DNA of 64,000 nucleotides from positions 86,643,637 to 86,707,636 of the forward strand of contig NC_133534.1 in assembly GCF_048544455.1 (NCBI RefSeq), read 5' to 3'. Positions 36,336-50,009 of this stretch are shown one piece after another; position 1 is the stretch's first letter, and each line of letters starts with the position of its first letter. Position numbers and translations under genes: made by a program. The notes below the pieces were generated by a model that was not told the origin of the DNA, did no database searches, and worked only from the letters and a program-made list of their open reading frames with translations. This DNA is from Silene latifolia (lineage: Eukaryota; Streptophyta; Magnoliopsida; Caryophyllales; Caryophyllaceae).

Positions 36336-37626
36336 TGTTGGAATATGTGTTCTCCGACAATGATGCGATCACAATTGTCGATCATAATGATCACATGTTT
36401 AAATCTCATTTTAAGAATACATGTGGGATGTAATATTTTTACAGTCAGCTGGTCCACACATATCGGTAATGATTGGCTGACTAGAGTTTGACATTACTGT
36501 CGTGCGACGGTGGTGATCAGTTGATCCCCTTAGGTCATACCTATAGGGAAATACTCTTAATTGATTATTTAATTAATCGTATAACGATACGAGTTAATTA
36601 AATTGCTTAAAATTGACAGATGATTTTGTGAGTATAATTAACGTATCTTATTGTAATATGATTAAATGAGACACGGTCTAAGTAATCGAATTGTTTTATT
36701 ACTTAGATGAAATTATTGTTTACAGAAACAATTGAAACGGAATGAATAAATTATTATAAATACAGAATGTTGTAGTTTATAATTCGGAAACACTTTACGG
36801 TACAAGTAATTATGAATTACTAGGTTAATTATATAAGTGACATATTTTATTAATATGTTGATTTTTAATTGTTAAAAATACATTTGATATATACCTAATG
36901 TCATGAAACATGTTACATGTGACAAATTGACAACTTAATGTGTAAAATGGATTTTCCATTTTACATCATATGTGCCGAAATAAGGAGGGAGTATTAGGCT
37001 TATTATTGTGTTAATTTTTAGTGGAAAACACAATCATGAAAGCTAACTACTAGCCATGCAACCCTATAGCTTTTGAGAAGAGCAACTATTGCATGCATAA
37101 GCTCCCCAAAAGCCACCCCCCCCCCCCCCAACCGGTTTTCCATGTGAGGAACCCATATGGTTTTCTCTATTATTATTGATTCATTTGAACAAAAAAACAT
37201 TTTCTAGTGTAAGAAAGGTGTTTATCTCTATCTTTTGTGAAAATCCTAGAGAAATAAAACTCCATCATCTATTCTCTCTAAAACCGAAATACAAGAGAGA
37301 ACAAAAATTATTTTGTGTCATATTTTAAGTAAAACTAATATTGTTACTAGATCTAAATAATATTGGTTATTATGAGTTTTTCTTGGGTATATGCTTTTGG
37401 GAGGGATTCTATACTTGAATCCTTCTTCTTCCATTTGGAGAGCTCAAGAACAAGTGAGTAGGAGAACTCACTTGTGCCCATATATCCGAAAATCATATGG
37501 TGAGATAACGATTTCTTCACTTATCTTTTTTAGTTTGCATGCATAAGATTTGTAATTAATTTTATGACTAAATTAATTTTGAAACATATATGAATACGTT
37601 GAGTAATGAGATATAGATTTCTAACA
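36336..37626 (+). repeat. 5' LTR of copia F
   Basis: TGTTGGAATATG to ctaaca. A run of about 13-14 C near 37116-37130 is longer than the matching run in the 3' LTR, which explains most of the length difference. Confidence 0.93.
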
Positions 37627-37628
37627 AG

Positions 37629-37640
37629 CGGTATCAGAGC
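37629..37640 (+). other. Primer-binding site of copia F, tRNA-Met type
   Basis: CGGTATCAGAGC, one change from the canonical sequence, two bases after the LTR. Confidence 0.82.
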
Positions 37641-39897
37641 GCACAAGGTTGTTTGCAAGCAAATCGGTTATAGTTTTTCCGAGTTATACGATTAACATAT
37701 AAAACTTATAAATTTGTGTTTATTATGATATATCACGAAATTTATTGTGCATGTTAAATTTTCTGTTCCTAAAATGTTTTAGGATATTTTGGTTTAATTT
37801 ATGGATTTTATTGTTCATTTTATATAATATTGGCATTAAAATGTGATTTTTATGATAAAAATGTCATTTTTGGACGAAAATTAGCTAAACTTCGAATTTT
37901 TCAGTGGTTTTTGGATATGTTTTCACATATATTATTTTTAGATGATCTAAAAATTTTCAAAATTTTTGGAGTTCTTATGCTCGAAATATGGATTTTTCAT
38001 GATAAAAATCGAATTTAAATGAAAAATAGGTTAATATGAGAAGTATTTCGAATCTAGTCATAGAAATTTAGTATGTTGTCACATGAAATTTTACAAGATG
38101 TGTGTAAAATAATAGGCTATAATAAAATCTTTATGCATGATTTATGATTTTTTGATGAAAAATAACATAAATAGTGACTTAATTAGTATAAATTGCTAAA
38201 ACATACTTCATGACTAAGGAAAAACGTGAAATATTGCATTTTATTACCTTTTTCAGATCTAAAATTGAAAAGTTGATGAATATAATTTTTCTCATATTTT
38301 TATGATTATTATTGATAAATCCGATAAACCGCAACATAATTTTTCGGATAATTTTACGAAATTTTAACCTAAGTTTTTGAACATTATGAGTGTCATGGTA
38401 TTTTTCCAGAATGTTCATAAGTTTAAATTTTGAATTTTGAATTTATTTGAAATTTTATGATTTATTTGGAGTTTATAGCATTTTATTATAATTTTGAGTC
38501 CATTAATGAACAATTTTAAGAAATATGAGTTAATTATAGTCAAATAGTTAGTGAAGACTAATTTTGAGTCATAAGTTGGTTAGGGTAATTAACTTGTGCA
38601 TAAATATGATTTTATGTAATTTATTGTGATTTTAAAAGGTTGAATCACGCAAATCCGTAAAAACCGTTAAATATACGATATTGGCTCCTTAAAGGCGATT
38701 TAGCATAAAATTGGGCATGTTCATACATATTATAATGCTTCATTTTATTTATGATTGTCATAATTTTATTTTATGTAATTTTTGAATTATGTAATTTTTA
38801 CTTAGTATGGCCTTAGCTTTTAATTGCTATTACCCGAAATGTATGGAAATATCGATTCGGTTATAATTTTTTGTGATCTCGTATCACCGTTTTGTAATTT
38901 AATAGATTTATTTTTACTTTAATTACAAGTGTATAATAGGAAATTATGTAATTTGTTATGTAATTTATTTATTTTGGAGTTCCTTGAAGACGATGTCACT
39001 CAAGAAGGCGATACATAAAGACGGTGTTACCTCGAGATGCGTGCCAAAACCGAAGTTCAAGGGACCAATGGAGTTGGTTTCCGAATATGTAATAGTTAAT
39101 TAGATTTTCTATTTTAGGAAGGCCATACTAGGATTTAATTTATGCTTTGCATTTTATTTATATGTCGCATGCATCGCTAAATCGCCATAACTAAAACATG
39201 CATTATCATTTTAATCGAGTTTATCGACCGTGTCAATTACAATTATCGTAGTTCACCGCTTTAGTTCACTTAAAATGTGATAGATAATAAATTGACATGA
39301 CCTCTCGCTAAAAATAAACAATTGAGACATAGCCTTACCAAAAAGTAGAAACCATGAAAACCTATTTCATGAGGGAGTGCACTCGGCCATCCCGGGGTAC
39401 AAACCTTGTTACGTAGGGGAAGTGGGTGATAAATGTCTATCCACCGAATTCGTGTTGATGAGGGTTTCATCGGCTATCCCGTGCCCAAGTTGATGTGGAT
39501 TTGGATCATGGACACATTTATTCGAAATTTGTATTGAGCTCAACGGAAGTATTCGTGACCGTAGTCGCATGTGTTCCGGGCTATAGATAAATATTAGAGT
39601 AATTTTATCGACCGAGAATTCTAAAAGTAGAATCGATTAAAGAGTAAGTCCACCGAGTTATGTTGATAAGGGTTTCATCGGCTATCCCGTGCCCAAGTTA
39701 ATATGAATTTGGATCTCGGAATCATTTATCATAGTTGGGTAGAGGTCACTATGTAAATGCTTTACTTGTTATCTACAAGTGTTATTATAACGATGAATGT
39801 TTTTGTTTTCACTATTCCGTTGTCATATTGTTCTATTTCTTTACCACAATTCATATACGATATCATTTCGATTTTTGATTCAAATCTCCATTAAAAC
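37641..39897 (+). other. Leader of copia F
   Basis: About 2.2 kb, AT-rich, with stops in all frames. It is alignable by eye to the copia C leader at several blocks, such as gaaggccatactagga near 39117-39132. Confidence 0.65.
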
Positions 39898-42800
39898 ATG
39901 GTAACTAAAGACAAATATGAATTTTCTTCTAAAACCTCATATTATCCATTGGAAGGATCTCTTGTAAAGAGTATAGATAAAAGTTATTCATTATCAAACA
40001 GGTTTTTGATTCTTGACTAACACATCTACTTACAATGGATTGTTTTTCATATACTTAATTTAATTAAGTACCTTGAAGCGATAAATTGTTTTGGTAATTA
40101 GATTTGTCAGAATTCGTAATTGACCAAAATAACGCAACCACTTTAATGAAAGTTCTAAGACTAAAACGATTGAATTGAAGAGTAATCTTCATAAGATTCA
40201 ACTTTGCTTCTCTAAGTAAAGACTCTTTGAAATGAGTGGGAGCATTCTCTTAAACCGTTAAGAAAAGGATGAGGTTCAAGAAGTAAAGATTATAATGGAA
40301 TTGATACAAGGTAATGTTAAAAGTAAAGTTGTTGATAATAGCGATACTAAACCTATCAATCCCGACCGATAAAGTTTCCACTGTCTTAAATGTTGGAAAC
40401 TAGAAAGGAAACTACCTCAAATTATTGAAGAATCAACAAGTTAGTTGTGGGACATCTAATGGGACCTTCTTCTTTAAATGCTTGTTTGATTAAACATAAA
40501 TTTTGCTAGTACTACTTCGTCAATATTAGAAACCAGTGGAGGTTTTCATCATTGTATTCGACACATAAGATGATTAGAATATGACGACTAGCAGCAATAA
40601 TGTCGAGAGATAGAGTAATTGTGTACTCAATCAAGTTTTTGGATTTAAAGTTGTACTTAATTGTGACTATTAAGTGCATAAACTCTAAATAAGAATATAA
40701 ACTTGTTAAAGATACAAAAGAGGTTTCACTTTTGTGACTCTATACACCATAATTTGATGTATGGCTAGCCCATTATCAAGGTGATTATATTCTAAACCAA
40801 ACTAGAATAACACATCATGTAGATGATGTAAGACTCAAATCGGTAACCCAAGATTAAACCTTAAATTTTGGAATGATGAACGCAAAGAGTTATCGAGTAC
40901 TCTTGAAACCATTAGATTGTTAATGGTATATGCGTATCTTGTATTCAAAGCAAGATGTCTCGTGCCTTTTGGTTGAAAAGGAGATCGAGGTTGTAAATCA
41001 TTGATCCATAATAGGTTGATCATTTTCTTTTACCAACGATTTAATTGGTATCATGTGTTCACTTAATAAGGTAAATAGAGAAATCTTTGAAGAAGTTCAA
41101 AGAGTTCACGGAATCACTATTTAGTCGTGATAGGGGTTATCAAAGTGAAGACTTTGATATAAGCCAAACGAAATGTGACATAGTATCACAGGTTAATCTC
41201 TCTTAACACGCATTATGGGATAATATGTGGTTGGATAAAGAATTCAAACGCTATTCGATATGGTTTGGACTTCAATCAAGTTACCTTGAGTTACTTGACC
41301 CTTTTGGGGAATTTATCATTTTTGTCTAAATTATTTTCCACTAAATCTAAACGAATCATATGAGATATGAAATGGTAATGTACCATGTTTGTAAGCTTAC
41401 ACAAGAAACAAATACTCACTTTTCCCATTCAATTATCACGAGTACAACAAGTTTGTGACTCGTGAAGCTATCTTTCTAAAATACAAGTTTATTTCTAGAA
41501 GACAGAGTGGGAGAAATTATTAAAGAGCCACAAAGAATGTTATGTCGCTATCAACTGGTCTTTCTTGGCTACATGAGACGTTTTGTGAAAGACGTTGTTT
41601 CTTCAAAACCTAGGAGGTTAAAATCATCACTCGTTGAAGATGATGAATTAGTGTTACTTTTGGAAAGTAAATAGATTGTAACTTACAAAGAAATCATTTG
41701 ATTCAAGTTGATTACTTCTAGAAAGTAATGGACATATGACTTACATGAGAATGTTTAAGTCACAACTCAATACAAGGCTTAGAGCCATGAAAATCCGAAA
41801 TTAAAGGCTTGATTAGTTGCAAAGGGTTTTGCACTAATAAAGAGAGATTTCAAAGCTTGATTGGTAGCAAAGGGTTTTGCACTAGTTGAAATGCTTAAGT
41901 CTATTTGGATCTTCTTAGGGATTGTGTTTTACATAGCGAGTGAATCTAAAACCCACTTCTTCAAAAGAAGGAATGTATTCAATACATGTCATGAGTTTTA
42001 TAGATTCTTACAATCCTAAGATAATGTGAAACTTAAGAGAGGGTCTTAAGTAGGACATCAGTGAGTTGGAATCAATGTTTTGATCATATTATAAAACTTT
42101 TCTCGATAAGTCGAGAAGTTGTGTTTATACATGGAGTTTAGTGGGAGTTACGGAAATTTTAATTAGTCTTATATGTAGATGACATATTGATCATTGAGAA
42201 TGATTTAAGACTTTGGAGAAATATAGTACATCTTTAATATTCGGATTTATGAAGATAAATCTACATGATATTAGCGTCAAATAAGAAGTCTTATGTTTAT
42301 AAGATTCATGACTAGTTCAATCAAGTTGAACATATTTGATTGATTCCATTCTCTTCCGCTGTCGAATCAATTAAATAGGAAATGATGTATAACACTTCAT
42401 ATACTTTGAGTATGATGAATTGTTTTAAAATCGAATTCAAGAAATAATTACCAAGTAGCCATATTGATTACCCTTAAGTGCTTGCAGAAGCATTAAGGAT
42501 ATAATGCAAAGTGTTTTTGATGCAATTTTGTGTAAGGGTATTACACAAGTGACAATTGACAATTGAGATTGCGCATGGTTTCTGACAAAACCATAATCAA
42601 AACACATTAGGATGGTTAAGATACCATTGTGGCCATGTTAATTAAGAAGTAGATTTTCTAGAATCGTTCTAGGCAATAAAGAACAATGAGAAATATTTAC
42701 AACGGAAATTGAGTACACTTGCAATCATGGGATGTGCAAGAAGGATGAGTCCCACACACTGTGAAAACAATGGGAGCTATTCTAAGGCTAGAAGGCCTAT

Positions 42801-43792
42801 GTCTTGATTGGATCTCGACACGTACTCAGAAAGTTTTGTAATGCAAATGTATACATTACAAAGGAAAACGAGTATGTAGTAAGGTTGAGTAAGGTACAAG
42901 AAATTGATAAAACCTACTAACCAAAGCCTTCTCAAAGGCTAAACATGATGAGTCATGTCATTTCAATTGAATTGAAATGAACAACTACGTACAAGATCAA
43001 ATTAGATTATAGAACATGAAATAGTAATCAGGCATTGACTATTAATATGTGATAATCGCATTTGTCGTTGGAGTTTTACTTTAAAACTCTTTTATTATAC
43101 TTTGTTACATCCAAACGGGTTGTAGAGACAACGTTGAACCCCGTTAAAGTGAACCCGGATTAACATGGTATTCGCCCATAGTCACTTGTATGAGGTGACG
43201 TCTCGAAGTGACTAGAGTGTGATGCGATTGATGGCAAGTTCAAGTGCCATAGAGTCATGTGAGATGACTAGTCGATCATATAGGCAGACTGTTAGGAACA
43301 CTTTGTCGGGCAGTGACCGCTTATAGAGTTCTGGCAAATTTATATAGCCTGATCGTGGCAAGAGCTACTATAGTATTCTAATGAGTCAATTCTTTTGACT
43401 AAAGACTGTTCGCCTAAGGTGGCACAGTTTCAGATTAACTTTGATTTGTGTTACTACGACCTTCGTAAATGGGGTCAAATGGGCATATTTTGGGTTATGA
43501 TGGCTGTGGCTAGTCGAAGGGAATAAGTGCGATAGGAATTGTCCACCCCCTTGTCACGGTTAAAACAATATCTCAGGGCCACTCGAAGTGTAATGAACTG
43601 GAAATGCGTGGCCACGCTCGGAAGGTATCTATGATAGATAAATCTGGTCAATCAGTTATTCTCCAGATCGAGGAAACCACTCTCAATATGATCACTTGCA
43701 AGTACGACCCGAAAGACACCTTGCATTGAGTGGAAGATAGTAATAGGACAAGAGAATTGGTGACACACACTTGTCGAGGACAAGTGGGAGAT
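39898..43792 (+). pseudogene. Decayed gag-pol of copia F
   Basis: No frame longer than about 70 codons remains. Fragments identify it. A degenerate zinc-knuckle/protease stretch lies near 40370-40560. The RT catalytic motif LYVDDILIIEN is intact at 42169-42201 (YVDD codons 42172-42183), preceded by the KxSGS-type block usual in copia RTs. The 3' interior matches that of copia C (for example the gtcgggcagtgaccgcttatagag block), and a polypurine tract acaagtgggagat ends at 43792. The near-identical LTRs with a badly decayed interior suggest it moved by using another element's proteins. Confidence 0.75.
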
Positions 43793-45077
43793 TGTTGGAA
43801 TATGTGTCCTCCGACAATGATGCGATCACAATTGTCGATCATAATGATCACATGTTTAAATCTCATTTAAAGAATACATGTGGGGTGTAATATTTTTACA
43901 GTCAAATGGTCCACACATATAGGTAATGATTGGCTGACTAGAGTTTGACATTACTGTCGTGCGACGGTGGTGATCAGTTGATCCCCTTAGGTCATACCTA
44001 TAGGGAAATACTCTTAATTGATTATTTAATTAATCGTATACCGATACGAGTTAATTAAATTGCTTAAAATTGACGGATGATTTTGTGAGTATAATTAACG
44101 TATCTTATTGTAATATGATTAAATGAGACACGGTCTAAGTAATCGAATTGTTTTATTACTTAGATGAAATTATTGTTTACAGAAACAGTTGAAACGGAAT
44201 GAATTAATTATTATAAATACAGAATGTTGTAGTTTATAATTCGGAAACACTTTACGGTACAAGTAATTATGAATTACTAGGTTAATTATATAAGTGACAT
44301 ATTTTATTAATATGTTGATTTTTAATTGTTAAAAATACATTTGATATACCTAATGTCATGAAACATGTTACATGTGACAAATTGACAACTTAATGTGTAA
44401 AATGGATTTTCCATTTTACATCATATGTGCCGAAATAAGGAGGGAGTATTAGGCTTATTATTGTGTTAATTTTTAGTGGAAAACACAATCATGAAAGCTA
44501 ACTACTAGCCATGCAACCCTATAGCTTTTGAGAAGAGCAACTATTGCATACATAGGCTCCCCAAAAAGCCAACCCCCCCCAACCGGTTTTCCATGTGAGG
44601 AACCCATATGGTTTTCTCTATTATTATTCATTCATTTGAACAAAAAAACATTTTCTAGTGTAAGAAAGGTGTTTATCTCTATCTTTTGTGAAAATCCTAG
44701 AGAAATAAAACTCCATCATCTATTCTCTCTAAAACCGAAATACATGAGAGAACAAAAATTATTTTGTGTCATATTTTAAGTAAAACTAATATTGTTACTA
44801 GATCTAAATAATATTGGTTATCATGAGTTTTCCTTGGGTATATGCATTTGGGAGGGATTCTATACTTGAATCCTTGTTCTTCCATTTAGAGAGCTCAAGA
44901 ACAAGTGAGTAGGAGGACTCACTTGTGCCCATATATCCGAAAATCATATGGTGAGATAACAATTTCTTCACTTATCTTTTTTAGTTTGCATGCATAAGAT
45001 TTGTTATTAATTTTATGACTAAATTAATTTTGAAACATATATGAATACGTTGAGTAATGAGATATAGATTTCTAACA
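43793..45077 (+). repeat. 3' LTR of copia F
   Basis: TGTTGGAATATG to tttctaaca, followed by the gactt duplication and then LINE sequence. Confidence 0.93.
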
Positions 45078-45082
45078 GACTT

Positions 45083-46520
45083 TTCCCAGAGTCAATGGAA
45101 AACAAAGCTTTCCTGATCTCCAATTCCTCTACAGGCTTGCATAAGTGAGTCCAATCAGACTCCTCAGTATTTGGCCCTTCCAGAAGAGTGGGTAAGGCAA
45201 CAGTATCCACCTTCTCTCCCAATAACCATTTATAGTAGTCAACAAAAGCTTGATTTACTTTAGTAATTCCTTCCCTTACATTTCTTTCCTTGTCAGTTAT
45301 GCGTCCAATTATACTTTGGTGTTTCCTAGCTGCTATTCTAGCAAAGAAATAGCTAGTAGGAGCATCATTGTATTTAATGTCTTGTACTTTGGACCTTTGC
45401 ATAAGACTACTCCTCTCCATTCATCTTAAAGTCCAGTAGTCCTCCGAAATTCCCTTTTCTTGAGCAAGATAATAAGGATCAAGAGGGTTCTGCTGAAGAT
45501 GCTTCTGGCAGGCCTTTAAATCCTTCTTAGCAGTCCTAACTCTCATATATATATCAGTGAAATTCCTCTTATGAAGGTCAACTAATTTCTGCCTGACATT
45601 CTTAAGTCTTGCAAACAGCCTAAACATAGCATTACCCTTTACTGGGATCTGCCAAGCCTGAGAGACAAGAGCATTATAATCCTGGTGTTCCTCCCAACAG
45701 TTTAAGTAACTAAAGCTCCTTTGAAACTGATAAGTTTCCTTAACTTAAACCAATAGAGGGGAATGATATGAGATTCCAGCAGGTAGGATTGTTACCTGTG
45801 TATGAGGGTATTGAATTAACCAATTTGGATTAGTTAAAACCCTGTCTAGTTTAGACCAAATCTTAGCTTCCCCCTCCCTTTTATTTGTCCAAGTATAATC
45901 ACTGCCATAACCCTGTAAATCATCCAGATTGCAATCCAGAAGACATTTATTGAAAGCTAAGATCTCAGCTAAGGATGGTGGATTTGGACCCAGTCTTTCC
46001 TCCATATCCCTAACAATATTAAAATCACCCATAATGATCCATTCAGTAACAGTTGGTGTTAGTTGCCTGAGTTCATCCCATAAACTTTCTCTAATATCTC
46101 CATCATTGCTTCCATAAATGAATGTAACATTAACCACTTTATTAGACACATGGTGCAGAAGCTCCACATGAATCAATTGTGCATGAACTCGAAAATAAAT
46201 TACAGTCATCAGTCTTTTATTTATGAAAACCCATATTCTCCCATTATAATGATGAGAGTAATTATTTAAGATGCAGTAAGAAGGGAAAAACCTACTAATA
46301 GCAGCATCATTACTTATTTTTACTCTAGTCTCCAATAAACCAAACACCTCTACTTTATTTGAAAAAAAATAGCCCCTAACCTCCTGCTGCTTTATTGGGT
46401 CATTAAACCCCCTTATATTCCATGAGGATATTATCATTGACCAGGATCGGGGGGTTCCTCATCCTGAGTAGCTTCCAATGTGGAGAGTACCTCAATATCT
46501 TCATTTGTCTGCAACACAGA
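45083..46520 (-). pseudogene. LINE ORF2, N-terminal part: AP-type endonuclease and linker
   Basis: Starts at 46437 with MIISSWNIRGFNDPIKQ. Motifs in order: WNIRG, LLETRVK (metal-binding Glu), IMGDFNIV (Asp/Asn), GSDYTWTN, KIWSKLDRVL and ISYHSPLL. The last motif is normally SDHSPL, so the conserved Asp next to the catalytic His is Tyr here. After the stop at 45745 the linker continues in other frames (45627-45421, 45420-45083). It ends at FSIDSGKS, where copia F splits it from PGPDRFF at 36335. The enzyme nicks target DNA for insertion. The substitution, frameshifts and insertions make it inactive. Confidence 0.9.
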
Positions 46521-47112
46521 GTAAGTGATACCCGTCGTTGTGAGTACCATAAATAATATTTATAAAACCTATTAAAACTAACAAAAGCTAGTGGTAACAG
46601 GGTCAAACCACAGAGAGGCGATGTAATTATTAGATGTCTAATTTCAGTCTAAGGTAACAGTATGTGGGGATTGAGTTGATTTGGTCTATAGCTAAAGGCA
46701 AATAAAAGACAGTAAACTAAATAAACGGATAAAATCAAGAATTAAAAGGGTGCAAGGATGGTCGGTTCACTATAGTTTCGGCGGCAGCAAACTAGGTAGG
46801 TCTAAAACAATCACGTGAGACGGGAAAATAAGAGGTCCTCTCGGTCCACTCTCACGGGTAGCATCTTTCGATCTCGCTACAGGTCCCTAATACCACTAAA
46901 ACTGACTTTCGTCCTGAAGAGTGATTAAAGGTCTAAATTAATCTATCTTTCGATCTAATTAATCTAGTCGTCTTAATTAGGCAGGCTATCTCCCTCCCCT
47001 ATCTTTCGATCTTTATTAGGTCGGTCAAATCCCAGGTATTCAACTGGTCGCGTGCACTCGATTCGTCAAACACGACAATTAAAACAATTAAAACAAAACA
47101 ATCTCAACGTGG

Positions 47113-47150
47113 CCAGTCGATCGACCAGGGAACCCAGTCGATCGACCGGC
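47113..47150. repeat. Palindrome cluster 1, H 3' LTR
   Basis: Two units: cagtcgatcgaccagg and cagtcgatcgaccgg. Both are hybrids of a CAGTCG and a CGACC arm, so they are imperfect. Confidence 0.8.
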
Positions 47151-47660
47151 ATGCGATTTCAGGCCATATTAATTCTAATGCCGCCTAACCTACAGTTCCC
47201 CTACATCCTAGCACGAATAAATTAGCTACTCATGGTACTGATAAAAACAACAATAATGATAACGGAATAAACTATTGGATTCATGCTTGAAATAATCAAA
47301 TAACAAATAGCAATAAACGATAATTGGCTTTGGATACTAACTAGCAATTCTATATCTATGGATGCAAATAAAGTAATAAACTGAAAATAGGAGCAGGATA
47401 GTACCAAATGAAATTGCAGAAGAAAGATCCGAAAACCGAATTGTATTGAATACCCAACAATATTAAGAACCCTAATGAATTAACAAAACTAATGAAAACT
47501 AAATGAAATGGAATTAAAAACTGAATGTATCAAAAACTGCCTGATTGTATCTGTAAACTAGGTTACCTTATAAAGGAAAAGTACGCAACTCTTCTCCCTA
47601 AACCTAGAACACATTGGGCTTTCTATTCCTCGTTCTATTGATTCACGTCATAGTAGCGGC

Positions 47661-47768
47661 TTGGTCGATCGACCATAGGCAGCGGTCGGTCGACCGCTCT
47701 ATGCTGAACAGTAGTTCCTGAAAGTGGTGCGTTGGTCGATCGACTAAGGGGGCCAGTCGATCGACTGC
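47661..47768. repeat. Palindrome cluster 2, H 3' LTR
   Basis: Four units: ggtcgatcgacc (perfect 12-mer), gcggtcggtcgaccgc, ggtcgatcgacta and cagtcgatcgactg (perfect 14-mer). Confidence 0.85.
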
Positions 47769-48729
47769 TTTAGCTGATACTTGACTTCTAATTCTCGTAG
47801 ATTTGTCTTTCGGGCCTAGAAATGCGCACCAAGCTCGTTCCTTGAGTAAATACTTCATGTCAAATGCAATGCAAGATACTCGGGGACAGATTTAGCTCAA
47901 TGTCTACTCATTTCCGCATAAATCTGCAATATTACATAAAAATACGAAAGTAGACGAAATGGGGCAAATAGTAGCCTTCAACCACATAAATGAGCTCTGA
48001 AATGCGTGTAAAATAGGGTGTAAAACATCATATAATTGACACGCATCAAACTTCCCCAAACCAAACTCTTGCTTGTCCCCAAGCAAGAACTAGACTCGAT
48101 CTATAGGAACGAGTTCAATCTCAGAGCGAAATGCAATTGAATAGCCTAAACCAATTTAATGCAAAATTAACAATCAATCAGTAACGTGAATCATGCAAAC
48201 GAGTTATGGAGTCGTTAAAAACTGCTGAACCGTCAACTATGGGGACTCATCAAATTGGACTCTCACGGGTCGCTCAAATCACTCAAATAAGCACAAGGTG
48301 AATTTGTGTAAAAGATAGAAAGAATTCATTTTGTTAGTGACACTCATCTAACTACGACCTATAAGAACATTGCCTGCAATATAATATGAAAGTAATCTCT
48401 ACAACCGTACATATGCATTCCAACCGAACAAATGACCATGACACATGCCGAGGTATATATGGGATATGTGAGGTAATGGGCAGGAAAGGCAAAACATTTA
48501 TGGGAATGTGGGGGTACAGGTGATCAAGCTAGTACCGCAAAAAAACCATATGACAATATCCACTTCTTGCTCAAACTTCAATCCACACGGTGCTATAGCA
48601 AGCACAAAACTCACAATCTCCGAAATAACCAACTCCCCATAAGGTACAAATGAAACATGGGAGCAAAAATCGCCATTTAATAAAGACTTGAATCATGTGA
48701 ATTAATTTTTCTTTTTCTCTTCTCGGGCG

Positions 48730-48765
48730 GCGGTCGATCGACCATAATTGGCAGTCGATCGACTG
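48730..48765. repeat. Palindrome cluster 3, H interior
   Basis: Two units, cggtcgatcgacc and cagtcgatcgactg, inside a pyrimidine-rich tract. Confidence 0.82.
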
Positions 48766-49901
48766 CCTCTACAGTACAGCACTCTTTTTTCTTTTTTTTC
48801 GAATCATTTTTCTTCTTTTCTTTTTTTCTTTCTTTGTTTCCTTCTTTCAATTTCCCAACATCATCTCAAAATGAGCATAGCTACCAAAAACGAAGTAACA
48901 ATCCCAGAACATAAACTACTAGCTTGACAAGGGCAGGCTAAATGTAGGATGTAGTTAACGGGACAAAAAGGCTATTTTTGGCAGTGTAGGGCTTATGGGG
49001 AAAATGAGAAAAGGGGACCTCTACCACATGTGTCAACTAACCACAAACCGAATGCATACAGGTATTAAGCAGATTAAGTTCATATTTATGCACATTTGTG
49101 TAACATGTCTCATAAGGAGTAACTACTCACATCCTAGATAAACCGGTCATAGATGTCATCAGTTATAGGCTCTAAATCTCAGAATATATAAGTAGTTTGC
49201 CAAAAATCAAAGTCAAGTCTAAGGTCCAGCAAATAAGTTAACGAAAACTCGTAGACTATGCAAATGATTCTACTAATAACATGTCAATTTAGCAAGGCTT
49301 AGGCAAAAACAGATGCAAATGCAATGTCATCATCGAAATACTACCGTTCCGACTCAACCTATATGCTAAAATAAACGTGCATTTTTTGAAATTTGTTGAA
49401 ATTTTTCAATTTTTTTGAAATTTGTATATATAAAAGAATTTAAACAACAATGCAAACTGAAATGTAAACGTGAATGCAAAAACATATGAAATGCAACGCA
49501 AAACCCTTCCCCAAAACAAATCGCGCAATGTCCCCATTGTGCAAAATCATGTAATGAAGAAAAGGAAAACGGGAATTTGCGAAAAATTAAGTAAACAAAA
49601 CATGAAGTGAAGACAAGGAGACTCACAAGACTTTAAGCGCAGCAAAAGGAAACCTCCTTAAACCAGCGTGAGTTAGGAGGTTTCAGTAGCCAGCAGTGCT
49701 ACCAATAGGTACCTGAAAAGACAACAATACCACGCATAAAACCGAGAAAGCAATGTTGAAGCGGTAATTATGAGCAAAATTAAGAAGATGGAAGAAATCA
49801 AATATATGATGGAAAATAAAGTGGAGTAGAAAACTCCCTTAATTCCGGAAATCGACCAAACACAGCAGGGGAGTGATTGTAAACAGGTACAGCAGCGTCC
49901 T

Positions 49902-50009
49902 CGGTCGATCGACCACATTACTCAGTCGATCGACCAATGTGTCAGGAACAAAAGCTCCTGAAACTGTGCAGCTCAGTCGATCGACCATAAGAGTCAGTCG
50001 ATCGACTGG
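49902..50009. repeat. Palindrome cluster 4, H interior
   Basis: Four units: ggtcgatcgacc, cagtcgatcgacca, cagtcgatcgacca and cagtcgatcgactg, arranged as two pairs about 55 bp apart. The same pair-gap-pair layout recurs in clusters at 47661-47768 and 51653-51762. Confidence 0.85.

Larger units (their letters stand above)
36336..45077 (+). mobile_element. Ty1/copia LTR retrotransposon F, inserted in LINE ORF2
   Basis: LTRs 36336-37626 (1291 bp) and 43793-45077 (1285 bp), with the duplication gactt at 36331-36335 and 45078-45082. Primer-binding site (37629-37640), long leader, decayed gag-pol and polypurine tract all read on the plus strand. The LTRs are highly similar by eye (roughly 98-99%). 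It is related to copia C by its LTR start, leader blocks and 3' interior. Confidence 0.93.
46526..48048 (-). repeat. 3' LTR of element H
   Basis: TGATACCCGTCG to GACACGCATCA on the plus strand. Contains palindrome clusters at 47113-47150 and 47661-47768. Confidence 0.93.
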
